Shown: positions 1-6,316, counted from the first letter of the stretch. The stretch: DNA of 6,598 bases from M30B19 sp041688615 (GCA_041688615.1 JBDNHU010000336.1:1-6598); one strand, 5' to 3'. Translations and numbers: made by a program. Notes: a model not told the origin generated them from the letters alone.

Positions 1-256
1 AGTGCGGCAGCTTCATGATGCTGGATCCGAAACCGCGCAACCGTTATTTAGAATCATCAGTCAAATAGCCTACAGTTGCAAGGAGGATTTCCATCGTTCA
101 AACTGTTGCCGGGAAACTATTGTACCCTTAAGACCAAATAACAGCCAAAGCGTTGGACGGATCCAACCGCGAGAACTTGTTTTCGTTGCCCAGTCGCCAA
201 GGATGCAAACCCACTTTTAGGCCCAATCAGCCTTAATCGAATTAGAAAGCTGCGAA
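1..256. other. non-coding sequence upstream of xylB
   Basis: No convincing gene is visible. One + strand frame is open from position 2 to a TAG at 218-220, but its 72-residue translation is rich in Arg, Ser, Cys and Gln and has no recognisable motif. A strong Shine-Dalgarno-like AAGGAGG at 80-86 has no ATG, GTG or TTG at the right distance. I found no good -35/-10 pair that would assign a promoter to xylB, so its transcription start is unknown and may lie upstream of the window. Confidence 0.5.
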
Positions 257-1774
257 ATGAGTTACTATCTTGGAATCGATATCGGGACCTCGAGCACTAA
301 AACCATTTTGATTGACCCAGAAGGCAACATTCTGGCCGAAGCGACCGCCACTTACGGTCTTTCGATTCCCAAGCCGTTGTGGTCGGAGCAGGATCCCGAA
401 GATTGGTGGCAGGCAACGGTAAAAACCGTTCGCGAAGTAGTTAAAAAAGCCGGCATCGACAAAGCGGCCGTAAAGGCAATTGGTCTTTCGGGACAGATGC
501 ACGGAAGCGTCTTCTTGGACAAGGACATGAAAGTCATTCGCCCTGCCCTACTATGGAATGACCAAAGAACTGCTGCCCAATGCCAACAGATTGAACAGCT
601 GGCCGGCGGCAGAAAAGCGTTGATCAAGATGGTGGCCAACCCAGCATTGACGGGTTTTACCGCACCCAAAATCCTGTGGCTGCGCGACAATGAAAAGAAA
701 AATTTTGATCGAACCGTCAAAATTTTGCTACCCAAGGACGATGTCCGCCGACGAATGACCGGCGATTTTGCAACCGATGTCAGCGACGCCAGCGGCATGC
801 TGTTGCTAGACGTTGCTAAACGACAATGGTCCAAGCCGTTGCTTAGCAAATTGCAATTGGATGAATCGCTTTTTGCAAAAGTTTACGAATCCGAAGAAGT
901 TACCGGGCAACTAACATCGGCCGCCGCCAAGGAATTGGGACTAACGACCGCTTGCTTGGTCGTCGGTGGCGCAGGCGACTGTGCCGCGAATGCTTTGGGA
1001 ACCGGCGTGGTCAAGTCAGGTACCCTTAGCACCAGCGTGGGTACCTCGGGAATCATGTTCGTACATAGCGATCAAATGGAATTCGACCCGGCCGGTCGAT
1101 TGCACACGTTCTGCCATGCAGTCCGAGGCAAATGGCATATGATGGGCGTGACGTTGACTGCCGGTGGAGCCCTGCAGTGGTTTGCCGAACAAATTGCGAC
1201 CGAATTGTCAAAGAACAAGAAGGTGAACGCGTACCAGGTGTTGTCCCAAGAGGCAAGTCAAACGCCCACAGGCAGCGAAGGCCTTTTCTTTTTACCGTAC
1301 ATGACCGGCGAACGAACACCTCACGCTGACCCCAACGCACGAGGCGCTTTTGTCGGACTGACCCTGAAGCATAGTCGAGGACATTTGGTGCGCTCGATTA
1401 TCGAAGGCGTCACGTATGCGATGCGAGATTCGCTGGAAATTTTGCAAGGCATGAACGTGCCAGTGAAACAAATCCGGGCATCGGGCGGCGGCAGCAAGAA
1501 TCCGTTTTGGCGACAATTGCAGGCCGATGTTTTTGGGCAACCGGTTGTAACCATCAACGCCGAGCAAGGACCCGCGTTCGGCGTCGCACTGTTGGCAACC
1601 GTCGGTGGCGGCGAATATCGCTCGGTCGAAAAAGCCTGCGATGCCACGATTAAGGTCGTCGAAAAAACGCCCGTCGATCGAAAGGCGGCCAAAGTTCACA
1701 ATTCGAATTTTCCCGAATTCCAACAACTTTACCGCTCTCTGAAGGACGATTTCGTTCGCATCGCAGAACTATAA
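257..1774 (+). CDS. xylB: xylulokinase
   Basis: A complete 505-residue FGGY-family sugar kinase that phosphorylates D-xylulose with ATP to xylulose 5-phosphate in the cytoplasm, feeding the pentose phosphate pathway. Length is typical of XylB (about 480-510). Visible motifs: the N-terminal phosphate-binding loop DIGTSSTK (8-15); GQMHG (79-83), the Met-His pair used by xylulokinases to read the sugar; LWNDQRT (99-105); LPKDDVRRRMTG (158-169); GGAGDCAANALGTG (237-250), with Asp241 the expected catalytic base; GTSG (262-265); the long signature around LPYMTGERTPHADP (346-359); and the second ATPase-fold loop GGGSKNPFWRQLQADVFG (410-427). All key residues are present, so it should be active. The ATG has no good Shine-Dalgarno site (GAAAGC is weak), but the phosphate loop beginning at residue 8 fixes the start. 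No xylose isomerase gene lies beside it in this window. Other FGGY kinases are a less likely alternative because of the GQMHG motif. Confidence 0.95.
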   Translation: MSYYLGIDIGTSSTKTILIDPEGNILAEATATYGLSIPKPLWSEQDPEDWWQATVKTVREVVKKAGIDKAAVKAIGLSGQMHGSVFLDKDMKVIRPALLWNDQRTAAQCQQIEQLAGGRKALIKMVANPALTGFTAPKILWLRDNEKKNFDRTVKILLPKDDVRRRMTGDFATDVSDASGMLLLDVAKRQWSKPLLSKLQLDESLFAKVYESEEVTGQLTSAAAKELGLTTACLVVGGAGDCAANALGTGVVKSGTLSTSVGTSGIMFVHSDQMEFDPAGRLHTFCHAVRGKWHMMGVTLTAGGALQWFAEQIATELSKNKKVNAYQVLSQEASQTPTGSEGLFFLPYMTGERTPHADPNARGAFVGLTLKHSRGHLVRSIIEGVTYAMRDSLEILQGMNVPVKQIRASGGGSKNPFWRQLQADVFGQPVVTINAEQGPAFGVALLATVGGGEYRSVEKACDATIKVVEKTPVDRKAAKVHNSNFPEFQQLYRSLKDDFVRIAEL

Positions 1775-1880
1775 ATGTCGGCCAGCAGCCACCATGAAAA
1801 TACCTCTACACAACGCCAGCAAGTGGCTATTGAATTCATTCGCCTGCGCTGAGTGCTGCTATGCGGTAAGTTTCCCCTGC

Positions 1881-1898
1881 CGCTTGCCTTAGCAAGCG
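1881..1898. other. short perfect hairpin downstream of xylB
   Basis: CGCTTGC (1881-1887) and GCAAGCG (1892-1898) form a perfect 7-bp stem around a CTTA loop, about 107 nt after the xylB stop. No T-tract follows, so it is not a classical intrinsic terminator; it could be a 3'-end processing or stabilising structure, or part of the repeat region that starts immediately after. A related inverted string, GCTGAGGCAAGCG, occurs at 4624-4636 in the other spacer. Confidence 0.45.
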
Positions 1899-1916
1899 TT
1901 CAAGAGCAAGAGAAGT

Positions 1917-1982
1917 GTTCCAGGAACATTTGGTAAGCGCTCCAGAAACATTTGGTAAGCGTTCCAGGAACATTTAGCAAAC
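1917..1982. repeat. three tandem 22-nt direct repeats with palindromic core
   Basis: Three adjacent 22-nt units lie at 1917-1938, 1939-1960 and 1961-1982. Unit 1 begins GTTCCAGGAACATTTGG; unit 2 differs from it at 2 positions and unit 3 at 3 positions. Units 1 and 3 carry the dyad GTTCC-A-GGAAC, extended to 13 bp (TGTTCC-A-GGAACA, 1916-1928) in the first. The unit length is not a multiple of three and no reading frame uses it. It could be a protein-binding array or a decayed satellite; the sequence does not decide. Confidence 0.85.
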
Positions 1983-1988
1983 TTTGTG

Positions 1989-2039
1989 CCGGTGGTACTT
2001 GAGTTAAAGCACAGCGGTTGCGCACTCCGCTACCACCGG
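1989..2039. other. composite hairpin in the intergenic spacer
   Basis: CCGGTGGT (1989-1996) pairs perfectly with ACCACCGG (2032-2039), and two further G-T wobbles could extend the base outward. Inside, AGCGG (2013-2017) pairs with CCGCT (2027-2031), stacking directly on the 3' side of the outer stem and leaving a one-sided bulge of about 16 nt. There is no T-tract, so it is not a standard terminator. It starts seven bases after the 22-nt repeats. Confidence 0.45.
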
Positions 2040-2120
2040 TGAACCCGGTTCAATGCGAGTCGTGACGGACAAAAGATGCCTGCAATCGTATCGGAAATTC
2101 GCATCTTGCAACGATTCCAC

Positions 2121-2150
2121 TTGATCGGCAGTTGGATTTGATTCTATAAC
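2121..2150 (+). promoter_or_regulatory. candidate sigma70-type promoter for the metalloprotease gene
   Basis: TTGATC (2121-2126, four of six to TTGACA) and TATAAC (2145-2150, five of six to TATAAT) are separated by 18 bases. Transcription would start near 2157, giving a leader of about 85 nt to the GTG at 2241 or about 185 nt to the ATG at 2343. The assignment rests on consensus matching only. Confidence 0.35.
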
Positions 2151-2329
2151 CCAAGATATGAATTCGAGTTTCTGGGTCAAGTGACAGATTCACGGACACT
2201 CAATAAGAGTTAACAGAGGACCTTGTGAGAATTTCGTTGCGTGGGGCTGGAACCACTCTATAAACTCATACTCGAAGAACGCCCTGCCGCTTCCCCGGCT
2301 TTAGCCTTTACCGCAGCCTGTTCAAACCT

Positions 2330-2334
2330 AAGGA
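2330..2334 (+). promoter_or_regulatory. ribosome binding site favouring the ATG at 2343
   Basis: AAGGA lies 8 bases before the in-frame ATG at 2343. The upstream in-frame GTG at 2241 has no such element at a useful distance; the nearest, AGAGGA at 2215-2220, is 20 bases away and instead suits an out-of-frame GTG at 2225. This is the reason for choosing 2343 as the start. Confidence 0.45.
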
Positions 2335-2342
2335 ACCGCTTC

Positions 2343-4589
2343 ATGCATGCACGAAAACAACAAGGTTCAAGCGAATATCAAGCGACCAAAGTAGATTCAA
2401 ACACGATTCGTCGAACCTTCGTGCTATCAGCCAAAATTGAACAAAAACGCTGGCTAGAAAATCCGTTGAATGTTCAAACCGCTGTATCTGAGTTCACCGG
2501 CAAAGGGTCATCTTGGACCAAACGACAGAATCAGAAGTTCAGCGAATTGAAGAACTCTGGTGACTCACTTTCCAACAACGGCACGGACGCCCCCAGTCGT
2601 ATCACGGGTGACGACGACGGAGAATCTGGATTTTGTGGCGGGGCATTTTGGCCGGTTGAATCGCTGATGCAATCGTTTACTCAACCAACACCCGCGATTC
2701 CTACCGGCGTTAACCTAAGCGTCAATACAGTCCACCAATTGCTTGAGGACATGACAGCCGACGACTCGAAAACGGTCACGCCGCAAGAGGCTGGAATCGA
2801 TGCCTTCGCGTTGACCTCCAAAGGTGATGCCCTGCACACGATTTACCTGGACTTCAATGGCCACACCACTGCCAACACCGACTGGAACGATACGTATAAC
2901 GACGGCAAAAACTTTACGACTCCCGCGTTCAGCATGGATGGATCTAGCAGCTTCAGCACTGCAGAAACCGCACGAATCTTGAACATCTGGCGGCGAGTCG
3001 CCGAGGATTTTCGACCGTTCGATGTCAACGTGACCACCAAAGCTCCGTCTATCAACGACCTACGAAAATCCAATGCCAACGACCAGCGCTGGGGCATTCG
3101 AGTGGTGGTGGGCGGTTTGGGGAACCAGTGGTTAGGGCAGTCTGGGGGCGGCATCGCGTTTTTGGATTCATTTAACTTCGCCTCCGATACCCCGGCGTAC
3201 ATTTTTTCTGCCGAGTTCGACGAAGATGAAAAAAATGTGGCCGAAGCGATCTCGCATGAAACCGGACACACGCTGGGCCTAATCCATGACGGGCGGAACA
3301 CCCCCGCCGAAGAATATTATGCAGGCCACGGGACGGGAGTCACCGGTTGGGCTCCGATCATGGGCGTGGGTTACTATCAAACGTTAACCCAATGGTCCAA
3401 AGGCCAATACGGTTCGGCCAGCAATCCGCAGGACGATTTGAAAATCATCACCACCGAAAACGGTTTCGGCTATCGCAAGGATGATCATGGAAATTCAGTG
3501 TCTGACGACACGATCATGACATTGAATTCTAACAACTTCGTGGGCAGTGGCATCATCGATCGCAGTAACGACGTTGATTTCTTCAGCTTCGGCGTTCAAA
3601 CTTCTGGACGATATCAGATCAATGTCTCGCCTTTCTTCAAGGGGCCCAATCTGGACGTAGCGGTACGACTTTACGACGGCCAAGGTAGCCTCCTAAAATC
3701 GTTCAACCCGCAAGCTGAAATCAATGTCGCTACCTTACAAAGCTTTACACCAGGTCAATACTTTCTACGAGTCAACGGAGTGGGACTGGGCGATCCGGCC
3801 ACGACAGGATACTCCGACTACGGCAGCCTAGGGCAGTACAACATTCGAATCATTCCCAAAGATATCGATGTCATTGTGCCAACGGTCCAAATTTTCCAAC
3901 AGGACGCCGCAAAGACCGAAGGAAATAGCGGAACTATGTGGTTCACATTCCGCCTGCTGAGACAAAACAACCTGAAGATCCAGACGATTGTTAACTACCA
4001 AGTCTCGGGCGTCACCAGCGGGAATTCCGTCGATCGATTCGATTTTGTCGGCGATCAATTCGCATCAGGCACAGCAACTTTCGAATTTGGCAAGATCGAT
4101 GCGACCCTGTCGATCGCGGTCAAAGGCGACTCCGTTTGGGAGAAGCACGAACGATTGCAAGTGACGATCTCCAACGCAGTGAACGGACGAATTACCAAAA
4201 ACACCGTGGTGGGAACCATTTTCAACGACGACCAGTTTGGTGGAGGCGCCCTGGCGGCGGCTTTGCCAACTATCCCAAACGAGAGTCTTCAAACGCATTC
4301 GCCGTCCTTCGAATCTTTACAAGCTTCCAACCAGACCATGGTGTCGTTGGAATTGCCTGCAACTTCGCGCAAGGCCCAGCCTTCGCTGGTAACCAGCAAT
4401 CAGGTCGCTGCGTTGTCAGCGTTGACCCACGGCGAAATCGACCCTCGCTTACCCACCTCACAATCGATGTCACTAGAATCGATGTCACTAGAATCGATGA
4501 TGGCAACCGCTAATCCTAACCAACGCTTGCCAACCCTTTTGGCCCAGGTAACCGACGGCGTTGCGGCAACCGACGGCTGGCTATCCTAG
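2343..4589 (+). CDS. metzincin-like zinc metalloprotease with PPC and Calx-beta domains
   Basis: A 748-residue protein counted from ATG 2343 (782 from GTG 2241). A conserved-looking YLDFNGH segment (168-174) opens the catalytic region. The zinc site HETGHTLGLIHD (305-316) fits HExxHxxGxxH/D, with His305, His309 and His315 as ligands and Glu306 as catalytic base. APIMGVGYY follows and supplies a Met-turn (Met340), so it should be a metzincin-type endopeptidase. Residues about 386-504 resemble a bacterial pre-peptidase C-terminal (PPC) beta-sandwich (DRSNDVDFFSF to GQYNIRI). Residues about 521-630 resemble a Calx-beta domain (TEGNSG to FNDD), expected to bind calcium. The last 118 residues are low-complexity and include a short duplication. 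This architecture is normally exported or cell-surface, yet no signal peptide or membrane segment is visible from either start. Cys98 is the only cysteine. The substrate is unknown. The gene stands alone, convergent with the epimerase gene. Confidence 0.85.
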   Translation: MHARKQQGSSEYQATKVDSNTIRRTFVLSAKIEQKRWLENPLNVQTAVSEFTGKGSSWTKRQNQKFSELKNSGDSLSNNGTDAPSRITGDDDGESGFCGGAFWPVESLMQSFTQPTPAIPTGVNLSVNTVHQLLEDMTADDSKTVTPQEAGIDAFALTSKGDALHTIYLDFNGHTTANTDWNDTYNDGKNFTTPAFSMDGSSSFSTAETARILNIWRRVAEDFRPFDVNVTTKAPSINDLRKSNANDQRWGIRVVVGGLGNQWLGQSGGGIAFLDSFNFASDTPAYIFSAEFDEDEKNVAEAISHETGHTLGLIHDGRNTPAEEYYAGHGTGVTGWAPIMGVGYYQTLTQWSKGQYGSASNPQDDLKIITTENGFGYRKDDHGNSVSDDTIMTLNSNNFVGSGIIDRSNDVDFFSFGVQTSGRYQINVSPFFKGPNLDVAVRLYDGQGSLLKSFNPQAEINVATLQSFTPGQYFLRVNGVGLGDPATTGYSDYGSLGQYNIRIIPKDIDVIVPTVQIFQQDAAKTEGNSGTMWFTFRLLRQNNLKIQTIVNYQVSGVTSGNSVDRFDFVGDQFASGTATFEFGKIDATLSIAVKGDSVWEKHERLQVTISNAVNGRITKNTVVGTIFNDDQFGGGALAAALPTIPNESLQTHSPSFESLQASNQTMVSLELPATSRKAQPSLVTSNQVAALSALTHGEIDPRLPTSQSMSLESMSLESMMATANPNQRLPTLLAQVTDGVAATDGWLS
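4462..4499 (+). repeat. 15-bp tandem duplication inside the metalloprotease gene
   Basis: Two perfect copies of AATCGATGTCACTAG (4462-4476 and 4477-4491), with the first 8 bases of a third at 4492-4499, encode SMSLE-SMSLE-SMM near the C-terminus (about residues 708-720). As 15 is a multiple of three, the frame is kept. It looks like a recent slippage duplication in a low-complexity tail. Confidence 0.9.
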
Positions 4590-4797
4590 TTTCAATTCGG
4601 CAGCAATAGAACTGCGTGGCCCCGCTGAGGCAAGCGAGTCACAACCAACACCCGTCGCTCGGGAAGACGAAGATAGCGGGTAAACACTCGGCATACAAAA
4701 CGCTTGGTCGCAACCGATCATGCGATCTTCAACAAAATTGCCTCGCCCCAAATGCGGTTCACGTGCGACAAATCCCAGACACCGACGTCAAGAAATA
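4590..4797. other. convergent intergenic region before the shared terminator
   Basis: Between the metalloprotease stop and the terminator I see no gene. The + strand frame 4616-4798 gives a 60-residue product with no recognisable features. GCTGAGGCAAGCG at 4624-4636 is the reverse complement of a string close to the hairpin arm at 1881-1893 (one mismatch), hinting at a degenerate intergenic repeat. Confidence 0.45.
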
Positions 4798-4833
4798 AAA
4801 ACAGCCAACCCCGTCATTGGGGTTGGCTGTTTT
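4798..4833. terminator. strong bidirectional Rho-independent terminator
   Basis: A perfect 15-bp stem, 4798-4812 with 4819-4833, encloses the 6-nt loop GTCATT. The GC core CAGCCAACCCC is flanked by A-tract and T-tract, so both strands read as stem followed by T-rich tail: TTTTCTTAATT on +, TTTTTATTTCTT on -. It lies about 60 nt after the minus-strand epimerase stop and about 210 nt after the metalloprotease stop. It can therefore end both convergent transcripts, with the closer epimerase gene the likelier main client. Confidence 0.93.
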
Positions 4834-4846
4834 CTTAATTCAGTCC

Positions 4847-4891
4847 ACCGCACCATTGGCGGTCGGAATCATAAACGTGTCAGATCACGTT
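4847..4891 (-). other. two small hairpins in the epimerase 3' untranslated region
   Basis: AACGTG (4874-4879) and CACGTT (4886-4891) form a 6-bp stem with a 6-nt loop directly abutting the epimerase stop codon at 4892-4894. ACCGC (4847-4851) and GCGGT (4859-4863) form a further 5-bp stem. Together with the terminator this gives three successive hairpins after the coding region, possibly protecting the mRNA 3' end. The stems are short and could be chance. Confidence 0.35.
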
Positions 4892-5848
4892 CTAGGCACT
4901 CGCTTCTACAGTCATATCTTCCATATCTTCGTATTCAGCTTCCAAGACTTCCTTGTCCAGCGAAACGATTGGCGGACGAGTGACCGCTTTGTCGATACCA
5001 GCGATTGGAAGGACGTCGTTCAAATTTTCGCTCAGGCGTTGCACGATCTTCTCACGAGTCATGCCACCAAATTGGCTGGAATTCGGGCAGGATGACAAAG
5101 GCCCTTCGTAGTTGATTTCATTCAACCAACGCAGCACAACCACGGTGAAGGTGTTATCTTCGGGTTGCAGAATCAAACGACTCTTCAACTTCGCGTCGCT
5201 CTTGACCAAACCTTCGGGGAAGTCCGCAAAACGAACCGAAATCACTTGTTCGCCGGTCAAAGTCTTCAACTGGTCGATGGTTCCTGAACCCAGGTGCCAA
5301 TGCCAAGTATCTAACATCAAACCAACATTCGAGGCACCCACCATCTTGATCAAAGTCAACAGTTCTTCACCGGTGGTAATAAACTTATGCTCGAATCGTT
5401 GCTCGGCTTCCAAAGTGGCATTAAAGGCAAGACCGATCCTAATCCCAATCTTATCCAATTCAGCAGCGACTTCGCCAATTCGCAAACGATAACGTTCAAA
5501 ATTCTCTTGGAACGGCAACGAACTACTTGCAGGAACGTTGATGTATGCACGTTTGGCGTTCAGTTTTTCGCTGAGATCAGAAAAGACCACCAACTTGGCC
5601 AAACTGGCGCGAAACTTCTCTTCGTCGGCACGGAAATCGATTGGCAATTCATAAGCGCCAACTTGCAACGACTTTTCAGCGGCCAACAAATATTGGCAAG
5701 CGAATTCGGGGCTGACATCGATCGCTCGACCCACCATGTCGTTCATATCGACATCGATACCATGAAATCCATAAGTCAAAGCCAATTCGATCATTTCGTT
5801 TTGACGTCCGGAAACACCCAGACCTTCACCGACCAGATTCTTAAACAC
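4892..5848 (-). CDS. sugar phosphate isomerase/epimerase-like TIM-barrel protein
   Basis: A 318-residue protein of the xylose isomerase-like TIM-barrel superfamily (AP endonuclease 2 fold), whose members isomerise or epimerise sugars or inositols in the cytoplasm using a divalent metal. I chose GTG 5848 because AGGAG lies 6 bases upstream and the product then opens MFKNLVGEGLGVSGRQ. The frame extends to an ATG at 5923, but those 25 extra residues look like read-through of the leader. Barrel features: ALTYGFHGIDVDM (23-35), GIRIGLAF (135-142), NVGLMLDTWHWHLGSG (174-189) with Asp180 and His183 as candidate metal or substrate ligands, and VISVRFADFPEG (202-213) with Asp209. The glutamate common at the end of the GLEF strand is Ala141 here, so catalysis is uncertain. 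The tail after about 298 is acidic. The substrate cannot be named. It is a single-gene unit with its own promoter and terminator. Confidence 0.8.
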   Translation of the reverse strand: MFKNLVGEGLGVSGRQNEMIELALTYGFHGIDVDMNDMVGRAIDVSPEFACQYLLAAEKSLQVGAYELPIDFRADEEKFRASLAKLVVFSDLSEKLNAKRAYINVPASSSLPFQENFERYRLRIGEVAAELDKIGIRIGLAFNATLEAEQRFEHKFITTGEELLTLIKMVGASNVGLMLDTWHWHLGSGTIDQLKTLTGEQVISVRFADFPEGLVKSDAKLKSRLILQPEDNTFTVVVLRWLNEINYEGPLSSCPNSSQFGGMTREKIVQRLSENLNDVLPIAGIDKAVTRPPIVSLDKEVLEAEYEDMEDMTVEASA

Positions 5849-5854
5849 AAAGCG

Positions 5855-5859
5855 CTCCT
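5855..5859 (-). promoter_or_regulatory. Shine-Dalgarno site fixing the epimerase GTG start
   Basis: On the minus strand AGGAG (within CAGGAG, 5855-5860) precedes GTG 5848 by 6 bases, an ideal spacing. No comparable site precedes the longer ATG start at 5923, where the sequence is AT-rich and lacks a purine block. Confidence 0.7.
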
Positions 5860-5938
5860 GTCTATTGCTCGCCCACCCAAACAGTTCGGGCAGCTTTTTT
5901 TTAAATACCACTTGGAAACCCAAGCAGCTTGAATCATC

Positions 5939-5957
5939 AAAACAGCGTCCAACGCTG
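5939..5957 (-). promoter_or_regulatory. hairpin with short T-tract in the epimerase leader (possible attenuator)
   Basis: Read on the minus strand, CAGCGT-TGG-ACGCTG is a perfect 6-bp hairpin followed at once by TTTTG, about 90 nt ahead of the GTG start. A second small hairpin (CTTGG-GTTT-CCAAG, 5911-5924) follows. The shape resembles a weak intrinsic terminator and could attenuate transcription, but the stem is short and the T-tract minimal. Confidence 0.3.
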
Positions 5958-6048
5958 GGAAATCAACACGATTACTTATCAATCCAACGTCTATAGCGAG
6001 ATGCCCGAAAGATTTAATCGAAGGCGTATCCACGGCATATCGTGCCGG

Positions 6049-6077
6049 ATTATCACAAAATCCCACAACTTTTTCAA
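6049..6077 (-). promoter_or_regulatory. candidate sigma70-type promoter of the epimerase gene
   Basis: On the minus strand TTGAAA (6072-6077, five of six to TTGACA) and GATAAT (6049-6054, five of six to TATAAT) are separated by exactly 17 bases. Transcription would start near 6042 and give a leader of about 190 nt before GTG 5848. A small dyad (CGGCA-TATCG-TGCCG, 6033-6047) overlaps the expected start point and could be an operator. Confidence 0.5.
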
Positions 6078-6316
6078 GGTGTTTCATCACTCATTATCGC
6101 TGTAATGGACTTAATATTTGCCCACGATTGGCTGCATTGCTTCTTTTTCCGGGTAAACAACCGGCGGTCCGCTCGCCCCTGGCCCAAAAAGACCAAGCCC
6201 TGCTGACCACGGCAAACTACCAGAAATCCTCCGAAATCGCCCAATTCCCCGCCACGGACTCGCTCTAAAACGCCAGGAAACGCGACGAACGACACTTAGC
6301 AGGCCGACTACGTTGC

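Larger units (their letters stand above)
1775..2342. other. repeat- and hairpin-rich intergenic spacer
   Basis: A spacer of 568 bases with no convincing gene between xylB and the metalloprotease gene. In order it holds a 7-bp hairpin (1881-1898), three 22-nt direct repeats (1917-1982), a composite hairpin (1989-2039), an 11-bp dyad GAACC-C-GGTTC (2041-2051) and a promoter-like pair (2121-2150). The dyad arms CACTTGA (2118-2124) and TCAAGTG (2177-2183) lie around that promoter. No U-tract terminator for xylB is visible. The metalloprotease reading frame is already open from 2229, so the right end (2241-2342) may be coding if the GTG at 2241 is used. Confidence 0.6.

Noticed and set aside
2..220. 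Open + strand frame of 72 residues at the left edge, possible tail of an upstream gene
   Set aside because: The product is rich in Arg/Ser/Gln/Cys with no domain-like pattern or recognisable motif; an open frame of this length is expected by chance.
1794..1892. 32-codon small frame after xylB with a Lys start and a Cys-rich hydrophobic stretch (also a 25-codon frame at 1775-1852)
   Set aside because: Neither has a ribosome binding site; the two overlap each other in different frames, and the longer one ends inside the 1881-1898 hairpin. Without conservation data they cannot be supported.
1917..1982. CRISPR array
   Set aside because: The units are directly adjacent with no unique spacers, so this is a tandem repeat.
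257..5848. Xylose-utilisation operon of xylB with the epimerase
   Set aside because: The epimerase is on the opposite strand, separated by an unrelated protease gene and a terminator; only a loose sugar-metabolism theme is shared.
5849..5923. Longer epimerase start at ATG 5923
   Set aside because: No ribosome binding site precedes it and the 25 extra residues are Lys/Trp/Asn-rich without barrel features, whereas GTG 5848 has AGGAG at ideal spacing and a natural first strand after it.
5791..6090. 99-residue minus-strand frame overlapping the epimerase start
   Set aside because: It overlaps the well-supported epimerase start in another frame, has no Shine-Dalgarno site, shows no motif, and covers the candidate promoter and leader.
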